Source of the DNA: Pectinophora gossypiella
Lineage: Eukaryota; Arthropoda; Insecta; Lepidoptera; Gelechiidae
NCBI RefSeq assembly: GCF_024362695.1
Contig: NC_065412.1
Location: forward strand, 3,595,992-3,659,991
DNA: 64,000 bases
Direction: 5' to 3'
Shown piece after piece: positions 10,110 through 21,700 of this stretch; position 1 is the stretch's first letter, and each line of letters opens with the position of its first letter. The position numbers were made by a program, and so were the translations under genes. Below the pieces are notes generated by a model that was given only the letters and a program-made list of their open reading frames with translations, did no database searches and was not told the DNA's origin.

Positions 10110-10395
10110 ATTGAATGTAAGTAAGAAATGTCGTGGTAGATCAGTTGAGGTCGCAGGTTGGAATCCAGCACAGGCATAAACTAAGGATTGTCGAATTTGA
10201 ATTCATGTTGGGATTATAAATAATTATCACGTGCTCAGCGGTGATGGAAAACATTGTGAGGGAACCCACATTCCTGAGAAATGCATTTACGGAGGTATGT
10301 TACTTAACTTGTTCTGGCTGGTTTTCCCTAAGGTCAAACAGACAGTCGCTTCTGTAAAAAATCGGACCTGTCAAATCTTCAGGTAAGGTAGGACC
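10110..10395 (+). mobile_element. SINE-like repeat, GAGGTCGCAGGTT family
   Basis: It contains TTGAGGTCGCAGGTTGGAATCC (B-box-like, in outline), ATTATCACGTGCTCAGCGGTG and CAGACAGTCGCTTCTGTAAAA. Antisense relatives occur at 17875-18080 and 54005-54142, all sharing the CACGTGCTCAGC block. Confidence 0.6.
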
Positions 10396-10477
10396 AGTAA
10401 GAAAGTAATGTTATTAATCGATCCACAGTGGAGCAGTGTGCTGGAGCACACTGCTGAAAAATGACATATATATCTAT

Positions 10478-10665
10478 ACATACATACATACATACATAAA
10501 CTCACGCCTATTTCCCACCGGGGTAAGCAGAGACTATAGAATTCCATTTGCTTCGATCCTGACACACTTCTCTTGCTTCCTCCACATTCATCAATCGCTT
10601 CATACACGCACGCCGGTTCAGAGTAGATCGTATTGAACCTTTTCTAAGGACATCTCCAATTTGGT
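10478..10665 (-). mobile_element. TATG-tailed short element, antisense
   Basis: A run of ACAT repeats followed by AAACTCACGCCTATTTCCC and on to GAACCTTTTCTAAGGACATC. It is uninterrupted and so shows the sequence of the 8101 element without its insert. Confidence 0.7.
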
Positions 10666-10849
10666 CATCATAAGTAAGTTATATCTATACAGCTGTGAAA
10701 TTATAGATATATATTACGTTTGTCATGTAAATTGAATAGGTTAAGATTGAGACAACCACCGTTCTACACGCCCTATCTATGGAGTAATGGCGATTACTCC
10801 ACCGACAAGAGCGCAGCTCTTAAATAAAGAGAGAGATATTACGTTTGAC

Positions 10850-12235
10850 CGTATATTATAGGCCATTACTTTATTATTATTTATTAAGTTACAGATTCAC
10901 TCACTACATTCAATCATTGACTCTTAAACCTATTAAAGCCAAAAAAGAAATGATTAATATGGTCTCAGGTATAATTTGTCACATTGCAAAGGAAAAAGAT
11001 CATGTAAGTATCAAGGATATATCGATAGATGGATATTTAGGATGTGTCAATTCAACGGCATCCAGTAAAGTTGAAGAGAAAGATTTTGAATGATCAAGAA
11101 ATGAAAATACGGACTGAGCTAAAAATCTCAATTTTAATATACCTGTAACAATGTACAACAGAAGCTGTTGTATTAATGCGACCGCTGAAAACAAAAGCTG
11201 CAAATTAAAGCCAAACCAACACTAATGAACCACTTCTGTTTTACACAAACCAGAGTGCAAAAATGTGAAACATTGTACTTTTCGCATTTTTCGAACTCGC
11301 TGAATGAAAAAGCGCGGATTTTCCACTCTCCCAGTTTCCACGCTACGAAAATAAAATGTTGGTTTCGAGAAGCAAGTGGAGCGGTAAACACGATTTAAAA
11401 ACCATTGCTTTATTCGATTAAAACATTAAATATTGGAAGGCTTTTAACATTTGTAACCTGTTAACAAATTAATTTAATGTTTCTTTTTGTAATTACCAAT
11501 TTCGTAGAAATCGATAATGCATAAACACGATATGTAGCTATTTATTATTATTAAAAGATTATAAAAAGAAAACAAAATTGTATAATATTGCCGACATTAT
11601 CGATAAGTCGATTAGTAGAAAAATCCAAGGAAAAAATTCAAAGCCAATTCTCGAAATCCCCTCAGGAAAATGTAACAATCAAAATGGCTGCTAATAACAA
11701 AGTCGCTTTGTCGATGAAAATGCATACGTGCCCTACCTTCACAGAGCACGGAACTGACGCTTAATACGCCACTAGATTCGAAAGCCATAATAAATTATTG
11801 TGGTAGTTGTCACTTGTCAATGTATACTCAAAAGATAATTTGAAAGGCAAAACCTCACTTTTCTTGTCTATGACATTTATGCGGATTTTAAGGATGATAA
11901 AGCCACTTCTTTGAGAAGGCGAACGTCGTGTCTTATAAGGAAGTAAAGGAATTGGCTTTTGATGGGCAAGAATGGAGATTGCTACACCGACAAGAGCGTT
12001 GCTCTTAAATTAGTGACGTGATGAAGGGCGCGATTTATTTACACGCTCTGTCATGTTTTCCCTGTGGGAACCCGAGCAATCCTTTCTACGCATAATTGCA
12101 CACTAGCTCTCATGAATTGCTGAGCACTGCACTTCAGTGGCTTAAACCCTAGAATATAGATGCCTTGATTACCCATGATGACTATCAATAACTGTGGCAT
12201 AATCTGAGGGAAAATAATAGGAAAAGACTAAAGCC
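10850..12235. other. Stretch without recognised gene
   Basis: AT-rich sequence. Only short frames (up to 82 codons) with biased composition. A fragment of the ACCGACAAGAGCGT repeat end is at 11960-12015 and another at 14258-14315. Confidence 0.5.
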
Positions 12236-12240
12236 TCGTC

Positions 12241-12425
12241 TTCACCAAACCCCGGATACTTCATACAAAACACCTTATTTTACATAGACACCACACATTG
12301 TCGTTATCGTACACGCGCGTCTGTGTGTGTGATATCTGACGCCCATACGATTGAAGACTAAAGTAAGACCGAGGGGGTGAGGTAAAGCTAGCTCAGCCGC
12401 TGGTGGGGAGCGGAGATTTGCCGTT
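12241..12425 (+). repeat. Interspersed repeat, copy 1 of a direct pair
   Basis: CCAAACCCCGGATACTTCAT, CACGCGCGTCTGTGTGTGTG, CTGGTGGGGAGCGGAG. Matches 13235-13420 in the same orientation at roughly 85% by eye. Probably the end of a retroelement; family not recognised. A short fragment (GGGGAGCGGAGAGTTGCCG) occurs at 14935-14965. Confidence 0.55.
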
Positions 12426-13234
12426 CTATAGGTACGTAGTATTAGTCCTTATTCTGTCTTCACTAGGCGACATTTGTCCTCGAAGATATTGGACGACGTC
12501 TCCAGATTTCTGTTTCCAATTAAATGTCAGGCGAAGTCTGGCGATGTCATATGATGCCTTCGGGGACACTTGTCGCTCGTCTGTAGCCTAGTGTTGACGA
12601 GGGTTTAGTTACGACGCGTGCGTAGCGCAACACGTTACTGCGTACAAATTAAATGCTTTTATACAAAGCCTTGTGTTTGAATACACCGCCGCGCCGCCGT
12701 TTCCATAATCCTTATAGACATCTTTTTCGCATACTATCCATGTTTTTGAATAAAGACAATTTACGGGTTTAAATGTCTGGTGTAGTATTTTGCTACCTAC
12801 GTAAATACTTTTAACAGATAAATCACTTATGATAATTTCTTTAAAACAATCAAAAAGTAAAGAAGTAAACAATTCACAAAAGTAAAATTTGTAACTAAAA
12901 TCTTTCCTAAAAACTAGATCTTATAAGCAACTTTGCCGTGGGTTAATGACTATAGTTTTCGCAGTCTACAATAGTAAATGGACACAAAACTGTACTTTCA
13001 GACCTCAGCAGCTTTCTTGTCCCGTGCTAAACAAACAAACATACAAACTTGTGATTCTAAGCACCTATTTTAATACCTACATAACAATACTTATCATCAG
13101 GTCTATAATAATTCATGTATAATATAAATATACCACTCCCTGCCAGCTATGTTTAAGTCCGAAGTAATAAGAGGTATAAGGGGCGAGACTACAGTCATAT
13201 TATTACAAATTACCTATGATCCAAACATGAAGTC

Positions 13235-13420
13235 AAACCACACCCCGGACACTTCATATAAACAACCTCGTTTTACACAGACACCACACATAGACGTTAT
13301 TGTACACGCGCATCTGTGTGTGTGACGTCTGACGCCATACGATTCACGTCTTAACTGTGTCCGAGAGGTGGTGCGGTAAACCTGGCTTAGATGCTGGTGG
13401 GGGGCGGAACGTTTCCGTTC
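13235..13420 (+). repeat. Interspersed repeat, copy 2 of a direct pair
   Basis: CACACCCCGGACACTTCATA, CACGCGCATCTGTGTGTGTG, CTGGTGGGGGGCGGAACG: the same order as 12241-12425, 1.0 kb apart. Confidence 0.55.
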
Positions 13421-13429
13421 TTCTTCTCT

Positions 13430-13735
13430 TCTATCGTGTGGATTGTCAGGTTTGAACCCCATCAAACATGGTGTCAGGATTATTACAGAGCGCCATAGGC
13501 CCCTGACGTGACTCCCTAGTTTGGTCAGGACATTACAAGCTGACCACCTGATTGTCCAAAAGTAAGATGATCCGTGCTTCGGAAGGCACTTTAACGTCGG
13601 TCCCGGTTACTACTTACTGATGTAAGTAAGTAGTCGTTACTTGAGTCATGTCAGGGGCCTTTAGCGGCTCAATAGTATTGACACCAGGGTTGATGAGGTT
13701 GGTAATCCACCTCTCAACCCACACGAGAGAAGAAG
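13430..13735. mobile_element. Two SINE fragments in opposite orientation
   Basis: 13430-13506 is the tail end of the second tRNA-SINE subfamily on the minus strand. 13507-13735 is the 3' two thirds of the same subfamily on the plus strand (CTAGTTTGGTCAGGACATTAC onward). They abut tail to body, which suggests one inserted in the other or a local inversion. Confidence 0.6.
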
Positions 13736-14624
13736 ATTACCTACTGTAATGTCGGTAAAATCTACATACATATATGACCCGATATAGATATAAAACGTAA
13801 TCAATTGGAAACTACGCATATGTACTATAATCGAATTAACATAGTTGAATGAACCCAAGTAGGTGTTGGAACTAAGTATAGAGCACGACTACGCTCGTGT
13901 GAACAAAGTTTTATATAGATCGAGCCTGATCGAGGTTACTATAATTAATAAGCTAATACACCTCTCTTACGCTCCTATCATAATTCTGTTCGCCACAAAG
14001 CAATAAAGGTACCTTCACTGACCAAAACTGTTACCTTACCGTTGCAAGAGACACGTAGGCAAACTAACACAACTTCACTTAGCATAACTTAACGAACTCT
14101 GTCTTTGACTACCTTTGAATTTGGTGCTCCTGAACCAACCCGCAGAGTAGAGTATCGTGGTAGAGTATGCTCCATACATCCTCTGATCGATAAAGCGAGG
14201 CCTGTGCCAAACAGACGTGCAATTTAGGCTGTTTGTAAAAATTTAGATTTTTTGTCTTTGATAGACAAGAATGGAGAATGCTACACCGATAAGAGCGTGG
14301 CTCTTAAATTAGTGATGTGTAAGAATTTTAAGAAACTGGACTCAATGAGATGGTTAGTGCAGTTAATCAAGAGCGCCATCTATCGGAAAACTTAATAAAC
14401 AATATAAAACTTTGTAGAGTTCGTTGTTACCTATTTTTACTAGAAACAGGGAAGCGTACTCTTATTCAAGTTGTAATAGTTAATTCAGAATACGGTAGAT
14501 GGCGTGTTAGGTATGTTCGGCAGATATCGAGATGGTCACACCATCGTTTTCTAGGTTATAATTGAATACCTAATTATTTCTATAAGTAATTTACTAACGT
14601 CAAAATAAATTAACGTAAATTGTG

Positions 14625-14775
14625 AGAAATCACTTTGTGAGACTTTGTTTAGTAAGAGATTGTCCGAAAAAGTAAGATGATTCACCTAGCGGCGTGGCGG
14701 ACTATGCTCCATAACCACTTCGGCCGATTGAGGGAAGGCCTGTGCCCAACAGTGGGACGTTTATATTGACGGATA
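14625..14775 (+). mobile_element. SINE fragments (tRNA type), degraded
   Basis: AAATCACTTTGTGAGAC, GATTGTCCGAAAAAGTAAG and CCTGTGCCCAACAGTGGGACG are recognisable blocks of the first tRNA-SINE subfamily, with internal deletions. A shorter tail fragment of the same family lies at about 14130-14235. Confidence 0.55.
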
Positions 14776-15573
14776 CTGATATTGGCTGTTTATGTTTATG
14801 TATGTATTAATTACACTAATTGTTAAAATTTGGAAGCTTGTATCACTGTTCGTTGAGCGTTTTACGTATATAATTGAATTTACCAAGAATTATTGTTGTA
14901 CCTATCCTCTTTAAACGATTCAAAATAAACTAACTCGGCCACTGTTGGGGAGCGGAGAGTTGCCGATTTATTCGTTGTATTATTGTTTTTGTATGGACGA
15001 AAATAAATTACGCCCGCATAGACATTCGAAGGCTGCAGGTGTTGCACGGCGCCAATGAGCGACTTTTTAGGCTACGTTCCCCAAAAAAAATGTAGATGGC
15101 GCTGTACAGATTTGTCTTCGTTTAACCTTCTAATATCATGTATAAAAGACATCTTTTATCTTTGTTTTTGAGTATAAAATGATGACTTTTGTTATTACAC
15201 CCACGCACAACACATGTGTGATGCGAGTTGAAAAATATAATTTAAATTTTTTAAATTTTTTAAATTTAAATTCTAATAATTTGCCCTTCACACGAGCAGA
15301 AATAATTATTATTAGCAGAATCATCCTTGTAAATTTTTAATTACGAAGATTAAATAAGTTTATTTTCGGTTACTAAGTATTCATTACCTGTTCATCCAAT
15401 AATAATTCCCCCTGAGGGTATTATAATGGTTTCCTAAACGTCAAAGAAGGTATATTTTTACCTATTTATAAGTACATTTCGAATCACTAAGCTTTCAACT
15501 GATATATAGGCCGGGATAATACATGTACATTCCTGGAGAAAATTACTTTATATTAAGCAATTTATATTTTTTG

Positions 15574-15863
15574 AGGAGCTCGGTGGCGCAGCGGTAAACA
15601 CGCTCGGTCTGCGATTGTTGAAGTTAAGCAACTTTCGCAAAGGCCGGTCATAGGATGGGTGACCACAAAAAAATAAGTTTTCATCTCGACCTCCTCCGTG
15701 CTTCGGAAGGCACGTTAAGCTGTTGGTCCCGGCTGCATTAACAGTCGTTAGTAACCACCAATCCGCACTGGGCTCGCGTGGTGGTTTAAGGCCCGATCTC
15801 CCTATCCATCCATAGGGAAGGCCCGTGCCCCAGCAGTGGGGACGTTAATGGGCTGATGATGTG
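15574..15863 (+). mobile_element. SINE with tRNA-like and 5S-like head, with TSD
   Basis: It begins GAGCTCGGTGGCGCAGCGG (tRNA A-box-like), then GAAGTTAAGCAAC and GGATGGGTGACCAC, which are the internal promoter boxes of 5S rRNA. The body shares CGTGCTTCGGAAGGCACG and CCCAGCAGTGGGGACG with the plain tRNA SINEs. The flanks AAGCAATTTATA + T/C + TTTTTTG (15555-15573 and 15864-15883) are a target-site duplication of about 19 bp. Confidence 0.85.
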
Positions 15864-16110
15864 AAGCAATTTATACTTTTTTGTGTACGTGGAAGAAATT
15901 GCTGCTCTTGCTTATTTTTGCTTGTTTCTGTACTGTATCCTGTGTGCTCTATAAAGAATATTATTATTTCAATCCTATGGGTTAGTGTTATTATATCCTA
16001 ATAGATTTAAAATTTATATATCTATCTATTTATATCAGCTCAGCCTAAACTCATATCATACTTTTGGACGTAGGCATCTTCCATGTTTTTCCACTTCCGA
16101 CGATTTTGGG

Positions 16111-16608
16111 ATATACAGGGTGTTAGTGACATCGTAACGAATACTCAGAGGGATGATTCAGACCATGATTCTGAGTTAATATCAAGTGGAATTTTCCGTC
16201 GCAAAATTCATGATTTTTTTTTAGTTTTTTAAAATTATTTTCAATTCTATACTTTTGCGATGAAAAATTCCACTTGATATTAACTCAGAATAATCAGCTG
16301 TTTCATCCCCCTCAGTATTCGTTACGATGTCACTTACACCCCGCACAAGTACATACTGTACCCATACAAGTAGGTATGGGTGTTAGTGACACCGTAACGA
16401 ATACTGAGGGGGATGATTCAGACCATGATTCTGAGTTGAAATCAAGTGGAATTTTCAGTCGGAAAATTCATGAAAATTTTTGTTTTTTTTTAAGTTATTT
16501 TCTGTTCCATACTTTTGCGACGGAAAATTCCACTTGATATCATCTCATAATCATGGTCTCAATCATCCCTCAAAGTTTTCGTTACGATGTCACTAACACC
16601 CTGTATAT
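16111..16608. mobile_element. Tandem pair of inverted-repeat MITEs with common outer TIR
   Basis: Two hairpin units (16117-16342 and 16376-16603) of the GTTAGTGACATCGTAACG family. The outermost ends ATATACAGGGTGTTA and TAACACCCTGTATAT are exact inverted repeats, while the inner ends lack the ATATACAGG part. This looks like a composite made from two units. Confidence 0.75.
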
Positions 16609-17207
16609 ATTGGGATTTATATATCAATACTAATAAACTAAAATCCGTTCATTCTAAGCCGCAACAAAATTTGTCATTGTCAATAAAAAAAATTTCGTCA
16701 TATTATTTTTCCACCACAAATAATTCATTTTTTTATAAATTGCTTTTGATTAGTTCATTAGAAAAAAAAGGTTCTCAGAATAATAATACCCTACTAAGTG
16801 TTTTATTGTTTCTATTTATACCTTATGCCTTTTGATGATGTACGACATTAAGCTAATTAAAATTTCTTGGATATCAAATTATCTGATGTTTATTCTTAGA
16901 AATAATCTCTCGAATAGAAACAAATGATACAGACGTAATTATATATTAAAACACATTTTACTCACAAAAGAAATCACTAAAAAACCTTTTGGTTATTTAT
17001 TGCTATCACAAAAAATAGTGACTAAACAAATTTATACCTTTTACGCAGGTCACAAAACCCGAAAATGCATACACACCATAATACAACTGCAGTCGATTAT
17101 ATTGCTTACACGCATAAACGATAAATAATTATTGCGCAATGTCCGATCACCGACCTTCAAATAATTCAACCAAGTACGAAACTAAGGCTCTAGATATTTC
17201 AACTATT

Positions 17208-17506
17208 ATATTATTAGCACCCATCAACTTGAGCCATCGGTACGGCAATGCAGGACGGAAGGGGCAAGTCACAGGGACTGTAACCTAGAACCTGACAGAG
17301 GACAGCGGTAACTGTCAATACTATTCAGAGATGGAGGACAGTAGTCCTAGCGCGGCTTTGAAATAGACGAGTCTGGGCGGCATCCTACTCGAGTCAGACA
17401 GAGCACTGCAGGGCAGAAGGCAAGAGGGAAACCACTGCCCTATTTTTCCCTAAAACAGTAACATGGCGAATGCTACACCGACAAGAGCGTGGCTCTTAAA
17501 TTCATG
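17208..17506 (-). mobile_element. Repeat of the AGAGCCACGCTCTTGTCGGTG family
   Basis: The plus strand shows GGTACGGCAATGCAGGACG, CTGACAGAGGACAGCGG, CAGAGCACTGCAGGGCAGAA and GCTACACCGACAAGAGCGTG. Same order as the 46790 copy without the nested insert. Confidence 0.65.
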
Positions 17507-17687
17507 ATGATGATGATATATTTAAGTAATTACTTGCTTTTTTATAATTATGTTGAACAAGAATTTGTCCTTTAACATTTTATTTTGTTTGGTTGGAATC
17601 AAGTGTGATTTTTGACGAATTAACTGTGTTGTTGCTGATATTCAAGCTTATTGGAATAATTTCTATTATACTACTACTATCGTGTGT

Positions 17688-17758
17688 GTTATGATGTGGA
17701 TTACCAACCCCATCAACCATGGTGTCAGGGTTATTATTGAGCCGCCAAAGCCCTGATA
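17688..17758 (-). mobile_element. SINE tail remnant
   Basis: ATGTGGATTACCAACCCCAT and GTGTCAGGGTTATTATTGAG are the reverse of the second tRNA-SINE subfamily tail. A similar scrap is at about 43722-43770. Confidence 0.5.
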
Positions 17759-17874
17759 AGTTAATGTAAATTGTTACTGGCAATAAATTTATTTTTTTCT
17801 TATTCTTTTATTCTTAAGTTATTTTCCATTATTATCGAACAGGATATCGCTTTTTACAGTCATCATCATCTCCC

Positions 17875-18080
17875 TCGCGTCGTCCCGTTTTCACAGGGTC
17901 CGCTTACGTAACCTGAATATTTGATAGGTCCAGTTTTTTACAGAAGCGTCTGTCTGTCTGAGCTTCACTGCTGAGCACGTGATATTTATTTATAAATATG
18001 AATTTGGAAATCATTGGTAATCACTGGGATTTGAACCTGCGACCTCACAGTGCTTGCTAGCTACCAGAGCTTGCATTTAC
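17875..18080 (-). mobile_element. SINE-like repeat, GAGGTCGCAGGTT family, antisense
   Basis: On the minus strand: GAGGTCGCAGGTTCAAATCC, CACGTGCTCAGCAGTGAAGC, CAGACGCTTCTGTAAAAAAC, GGACCTATCAAATATTCAGG. It matches the 10110 copy in order. Confidence 0.65.
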
Positions 18081-18546
18081 TTTTCTTTCATTTATATCGC
18101 TTTTTACAGTACCTGTACAAAATGTTACAGTATCTAGCGGTGTTAAGTAATATTATCCAAAGTCCTCGGAAGCCGTAGAAAACCTCGGGAAGGTATCCTT
18201 TTTTGATATCCGGCTTAGTCTATTTTTGCCTTCCGTCCGTGGTTACAGTTCCGTTCGCTAAATATATTGGAAAAATACCAGAGTAAATACAACGCAAAAA
18301 AAAATTGAATAACCGTATATGGAATAATCTTTCCTAAGTCCAAATATAACCTTGACTTATAGTAAATACTTATTAAAAATAAACAATTTATTCCAAAAAA
18401 GTAAAAAAAAAACATTGAAATAATTTATTCACAATGTTATCAAAGAGTTGCATAATAAACAGAAACATAATGATTTCACAATCCAAAGAGTTCCTACTAA
18501 ATCACTAATTGATATATTTATTAGTAATTAAGCAGATTTCAATAGG

Positions 18547-18555
18547 TATAAAAAG
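18547..18555 (+). promoter_or_regulatory. TATA-like box upstream of AGMO
   Basis: TATAAAAAG lies 75 bp before the AGMO ATG, so transcription could start around 18575-18590 and give a short leader. The surrounding sequence is AT-rich, so chance occurrence is possible, and an upstream non-coding exon cannot be excluded. Confidence 0.35.
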
Positions 18556-18629
18556 TATCACAGCGGAATATTTTTCATAGTATTGTTTTAGAGGCGCGTG
18601 TAGAAGTCTCATTTTATAGTTGCTTCAAG

Positions 18630-18782
18630 ATGTACGAAATGGAGAATATTTCGTACAGGAACAGTAGTGTATTGACTACTCCAATGGAGTTCACCAAAGG
18701 ATTTGGTCGCATGTTCTACCTTATCAACCCGAAGGACACCATGTACGAAGACATTGAAGATGTTCCCAATTTTTACGTGCAG
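18630..18782 (+). CDS. AGMO: AGMO coding exon 1 (residues 1-51)
   Basis: Begins MYEMENISYRNSS and ends ...PNFYVQ just before GTAATT. It encodes the N-terminal lumenal or cytosolic lead-in before the first membrane segment. Exactly 51 codons, so the intron is phase 0. AGMO proteins have a similar 'TPYF/PNFYVQA.PYF' junction here. The start codon follows 'ttcaag', an acceptable insect initiation context without being strong. Confidence 0.85.
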
Positions 18783-21700
18783 GTAATTATTTCTACATTT
18801 ATTCATATTCGGATAGTTTTTCCTAGGTCAAAAATAAATGATGAAATTCTGATTTTACTCAATAAAGACAGATCTAAAGGTGACAAAAACTTTATTCTAT
18901 TTTCACATATTTACGAATTTCAATAGAGAAAAATGTAATAATAAGTGTGTCATTTTGTCACGTTTTTCTTTGACGTCACAATTAAGTTGCTTATTACAAT
19001 GGAATATTCGAGGAGTCAAACAACCAGGGTAAGAGAAAATCTCTTTGTTAGAGACAGTTAAGCTTACCGATACTGTCTGTTTTTGACATGTTTCTTTTGT
19101 CTGTTTTATTGTGTACAAATAAATAAATAAAATCCACCTGGGTATAGTTGTTAATTAAGGTTATAGTTTAATTTAGGTATAATAATAATTTTCCGTTCTT
19201 AATCTTATCTAGTCTACTTAACCCCACAGCTGGGCAAAGGCCTCCCCTTGATTCTTCAACTCTTCTCGACTCTGCGCAATCTCCAGCCAATCTCTTTAAT
19301 AATCGTTGAGGCCATCACACCATCTTTTATAAGGTCTAACTCGAATTCCGTACTCGTCTTGAAGCATAGTGGGTAAATACTCGTGCCCATCGCTTCGAAT
19401 AAACGGCGCTGGACGTCAATCAGACAAAATAATAACGATATACGAAACTTCATACAATTACGTACCTATTACTTATAATATTATGTTACCAAAAACAATA
19501 AATTTATTTATCATTATTTACACGACATCAGTTTTATTTATTCATAAAAAATATTGTCTATTTTCGTAAATTATTTTCTGGATGTAAGAACTTTATTGTG
19601 GGTTTAAAAAAACTGTAATCGACCCACTAGTGCGATAATCTAACAGTACCACACTAGTGCATTAGTAAAGTGTTTTATGTACCTTAAAGCGGTGCAATAT
19701 GCATGTATGGATGAAAGTCTGAAATAAAAATGTTTTTTTTTTTTATATGAGCAAGTGTGTCAAAAAATATAATTAAGATTCGAATCGCCTTTCTTTATAT
19801 TGCTTTTAGCTCCAGAGAAGAAAGATAATGTAATAATATTGTGATTTCTTCCAGGCCTGGCCGTATTTCTTCATGTTCATGGTGCTTGAGCACATAGTCC
19901 TGAAGCTGAAAGGCAAGAAAGGCATCCGTCTAAACGATGGAATTACAAGCCTCTCCAATGGGCTGTTTTTTGAGGGTGGAAGGTAAGTTCTTTTTTACGT
20001 TCACGATTCTACACACACACACACCTTGAGACGGAAAACACAGTACAATAAACAATTACAGTGTTACTACAAAACAAATATTAAAAGATAAACTATGTTT
20101 AACATATAATCCGTATACGAAAGAAGTCCCGAAAGCCGCGGCGGTATAACTCCGGCCTATTATTCGACCAAACCCTGTTTGGAAAACGTATAACTTAAAT
20201 CGTAGAGTATTTTTCCAAATACCCGGTAACAAAACTTGAGTCGAGTTTTTTTATCCACCAGTTAGTTGCAGTCCCATAAAGTGATTATTGTTTTTGCGAT
20301 GGCCAGATCAAGAATCAAACCTAAGACCTCGGCGACGATAGTAAATAATAATAGACTTATGTACTTTTTCATTTATCTTATCAACGGCAAATATACGTGA
20401 TGAAACTTTTAAATCAAATTGAAAATGGAGCCCTGCAAAATTCATTAAAATCTCTTAGCCAGAGTTAAAAAAATATGTTTCATTTGGTATTATTTTTTTA
20501 ACGAAATAAATCCTTAATTAGCGCGAAGTTTTAATAGTATGTGATTTCCCGAAAATGGGATTTATTTTTGAAATAAACTCGTTGTTCAGTTTTCACTGAA
20601 GTTAATTTCGACCATTAGCCGTACGATTTACTTACGTTAACATAATTCACTGCGTGATACTGTAACCCGTATTGCCGCCGGAATCGAATCCCGGCCTTCC
20701 AGATCTTGAGTCTAACCTCATGACTACGGAGGCCACAAGGCCTACAGGCACAGGCCTGTAGCAATATTAATTAATGCGGCGCAAAGCAATCGAACAGAAC
20801 ATTGTCCGAGCAGATCATACAACCATTTTGTCTGAACATGTTTTAATATCTAACGGTGTCCACCTTATTGGTTGATATCCTCCATAGAAATTAACGTTCT
20901 GGCTGGTTACATTTTGGGATTCATTCTTAATTCAAATCAAAAATGAAATTTTGAATTTTCTTTGGCTTTCTTTAATCTTCAGTCGCATCCCATCTGCCGC
21001 GGCTATTTTGATAATGTTATGTTACAACGCCTTTTACAATATTGCTATAAACTTATCTTTAAAATCAAGTGTCTCAAGTGTGCGTTATTCCAAGAGTCAT
21101 GTCCAAAAATCTTGGAAAGCAACTTCTCACCAAAATGTCGGGTCTTAAAAACCTGAGGCACCCTACATGGGGCCTATATACCTATGTATTTATACGCATT
21201 TCTTCTCTCGTGTGGGTGGAGAGGCGATCAGTAGCCTCTGTGGTCCACAGACGCACTAATATTCAGACTCGTACGTGTACCAATTACGTCATAAAAACCC
21301 CAACTTAATTGACGAAATATAATTCATCGACATGGTCGCAATCATGCAGGTACATAAATTGATTTGACCTAATTAAAACAAAGTGGTTGAATCGGTTGCA
21401 TCAATAAAATATGCATTATTATATTATTGACTAGCTTTTGCCCGCGACTTCGTCCGCGTGGCGTGTTATATAAGAGAGAGATCTTTGTGTGTGTGGGAGT
21501 GCATACTTATGCAGTTTAGATTTTTTCATAAGTACATTTTTTTTCCCCAATAACTCCCATTTTTCAAAATACAGCCAAAAATAAACTTTATATTTACTAA
21601 GATATGCATGCATGCTAGATTGAATCAATTGATTGAATTGTTTTTTTTTAATTGATTGTTCATTGAGTTTTAATTTTAATACACACTTCCTCTCTTCCCT

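Noticed and set aside
15625..15665. 5S rRNA gene
   Set aside because: Only the internal promoter portion is similar; the rest of a 120-nt 5S gene is missing and the piece is the head of a SINE.
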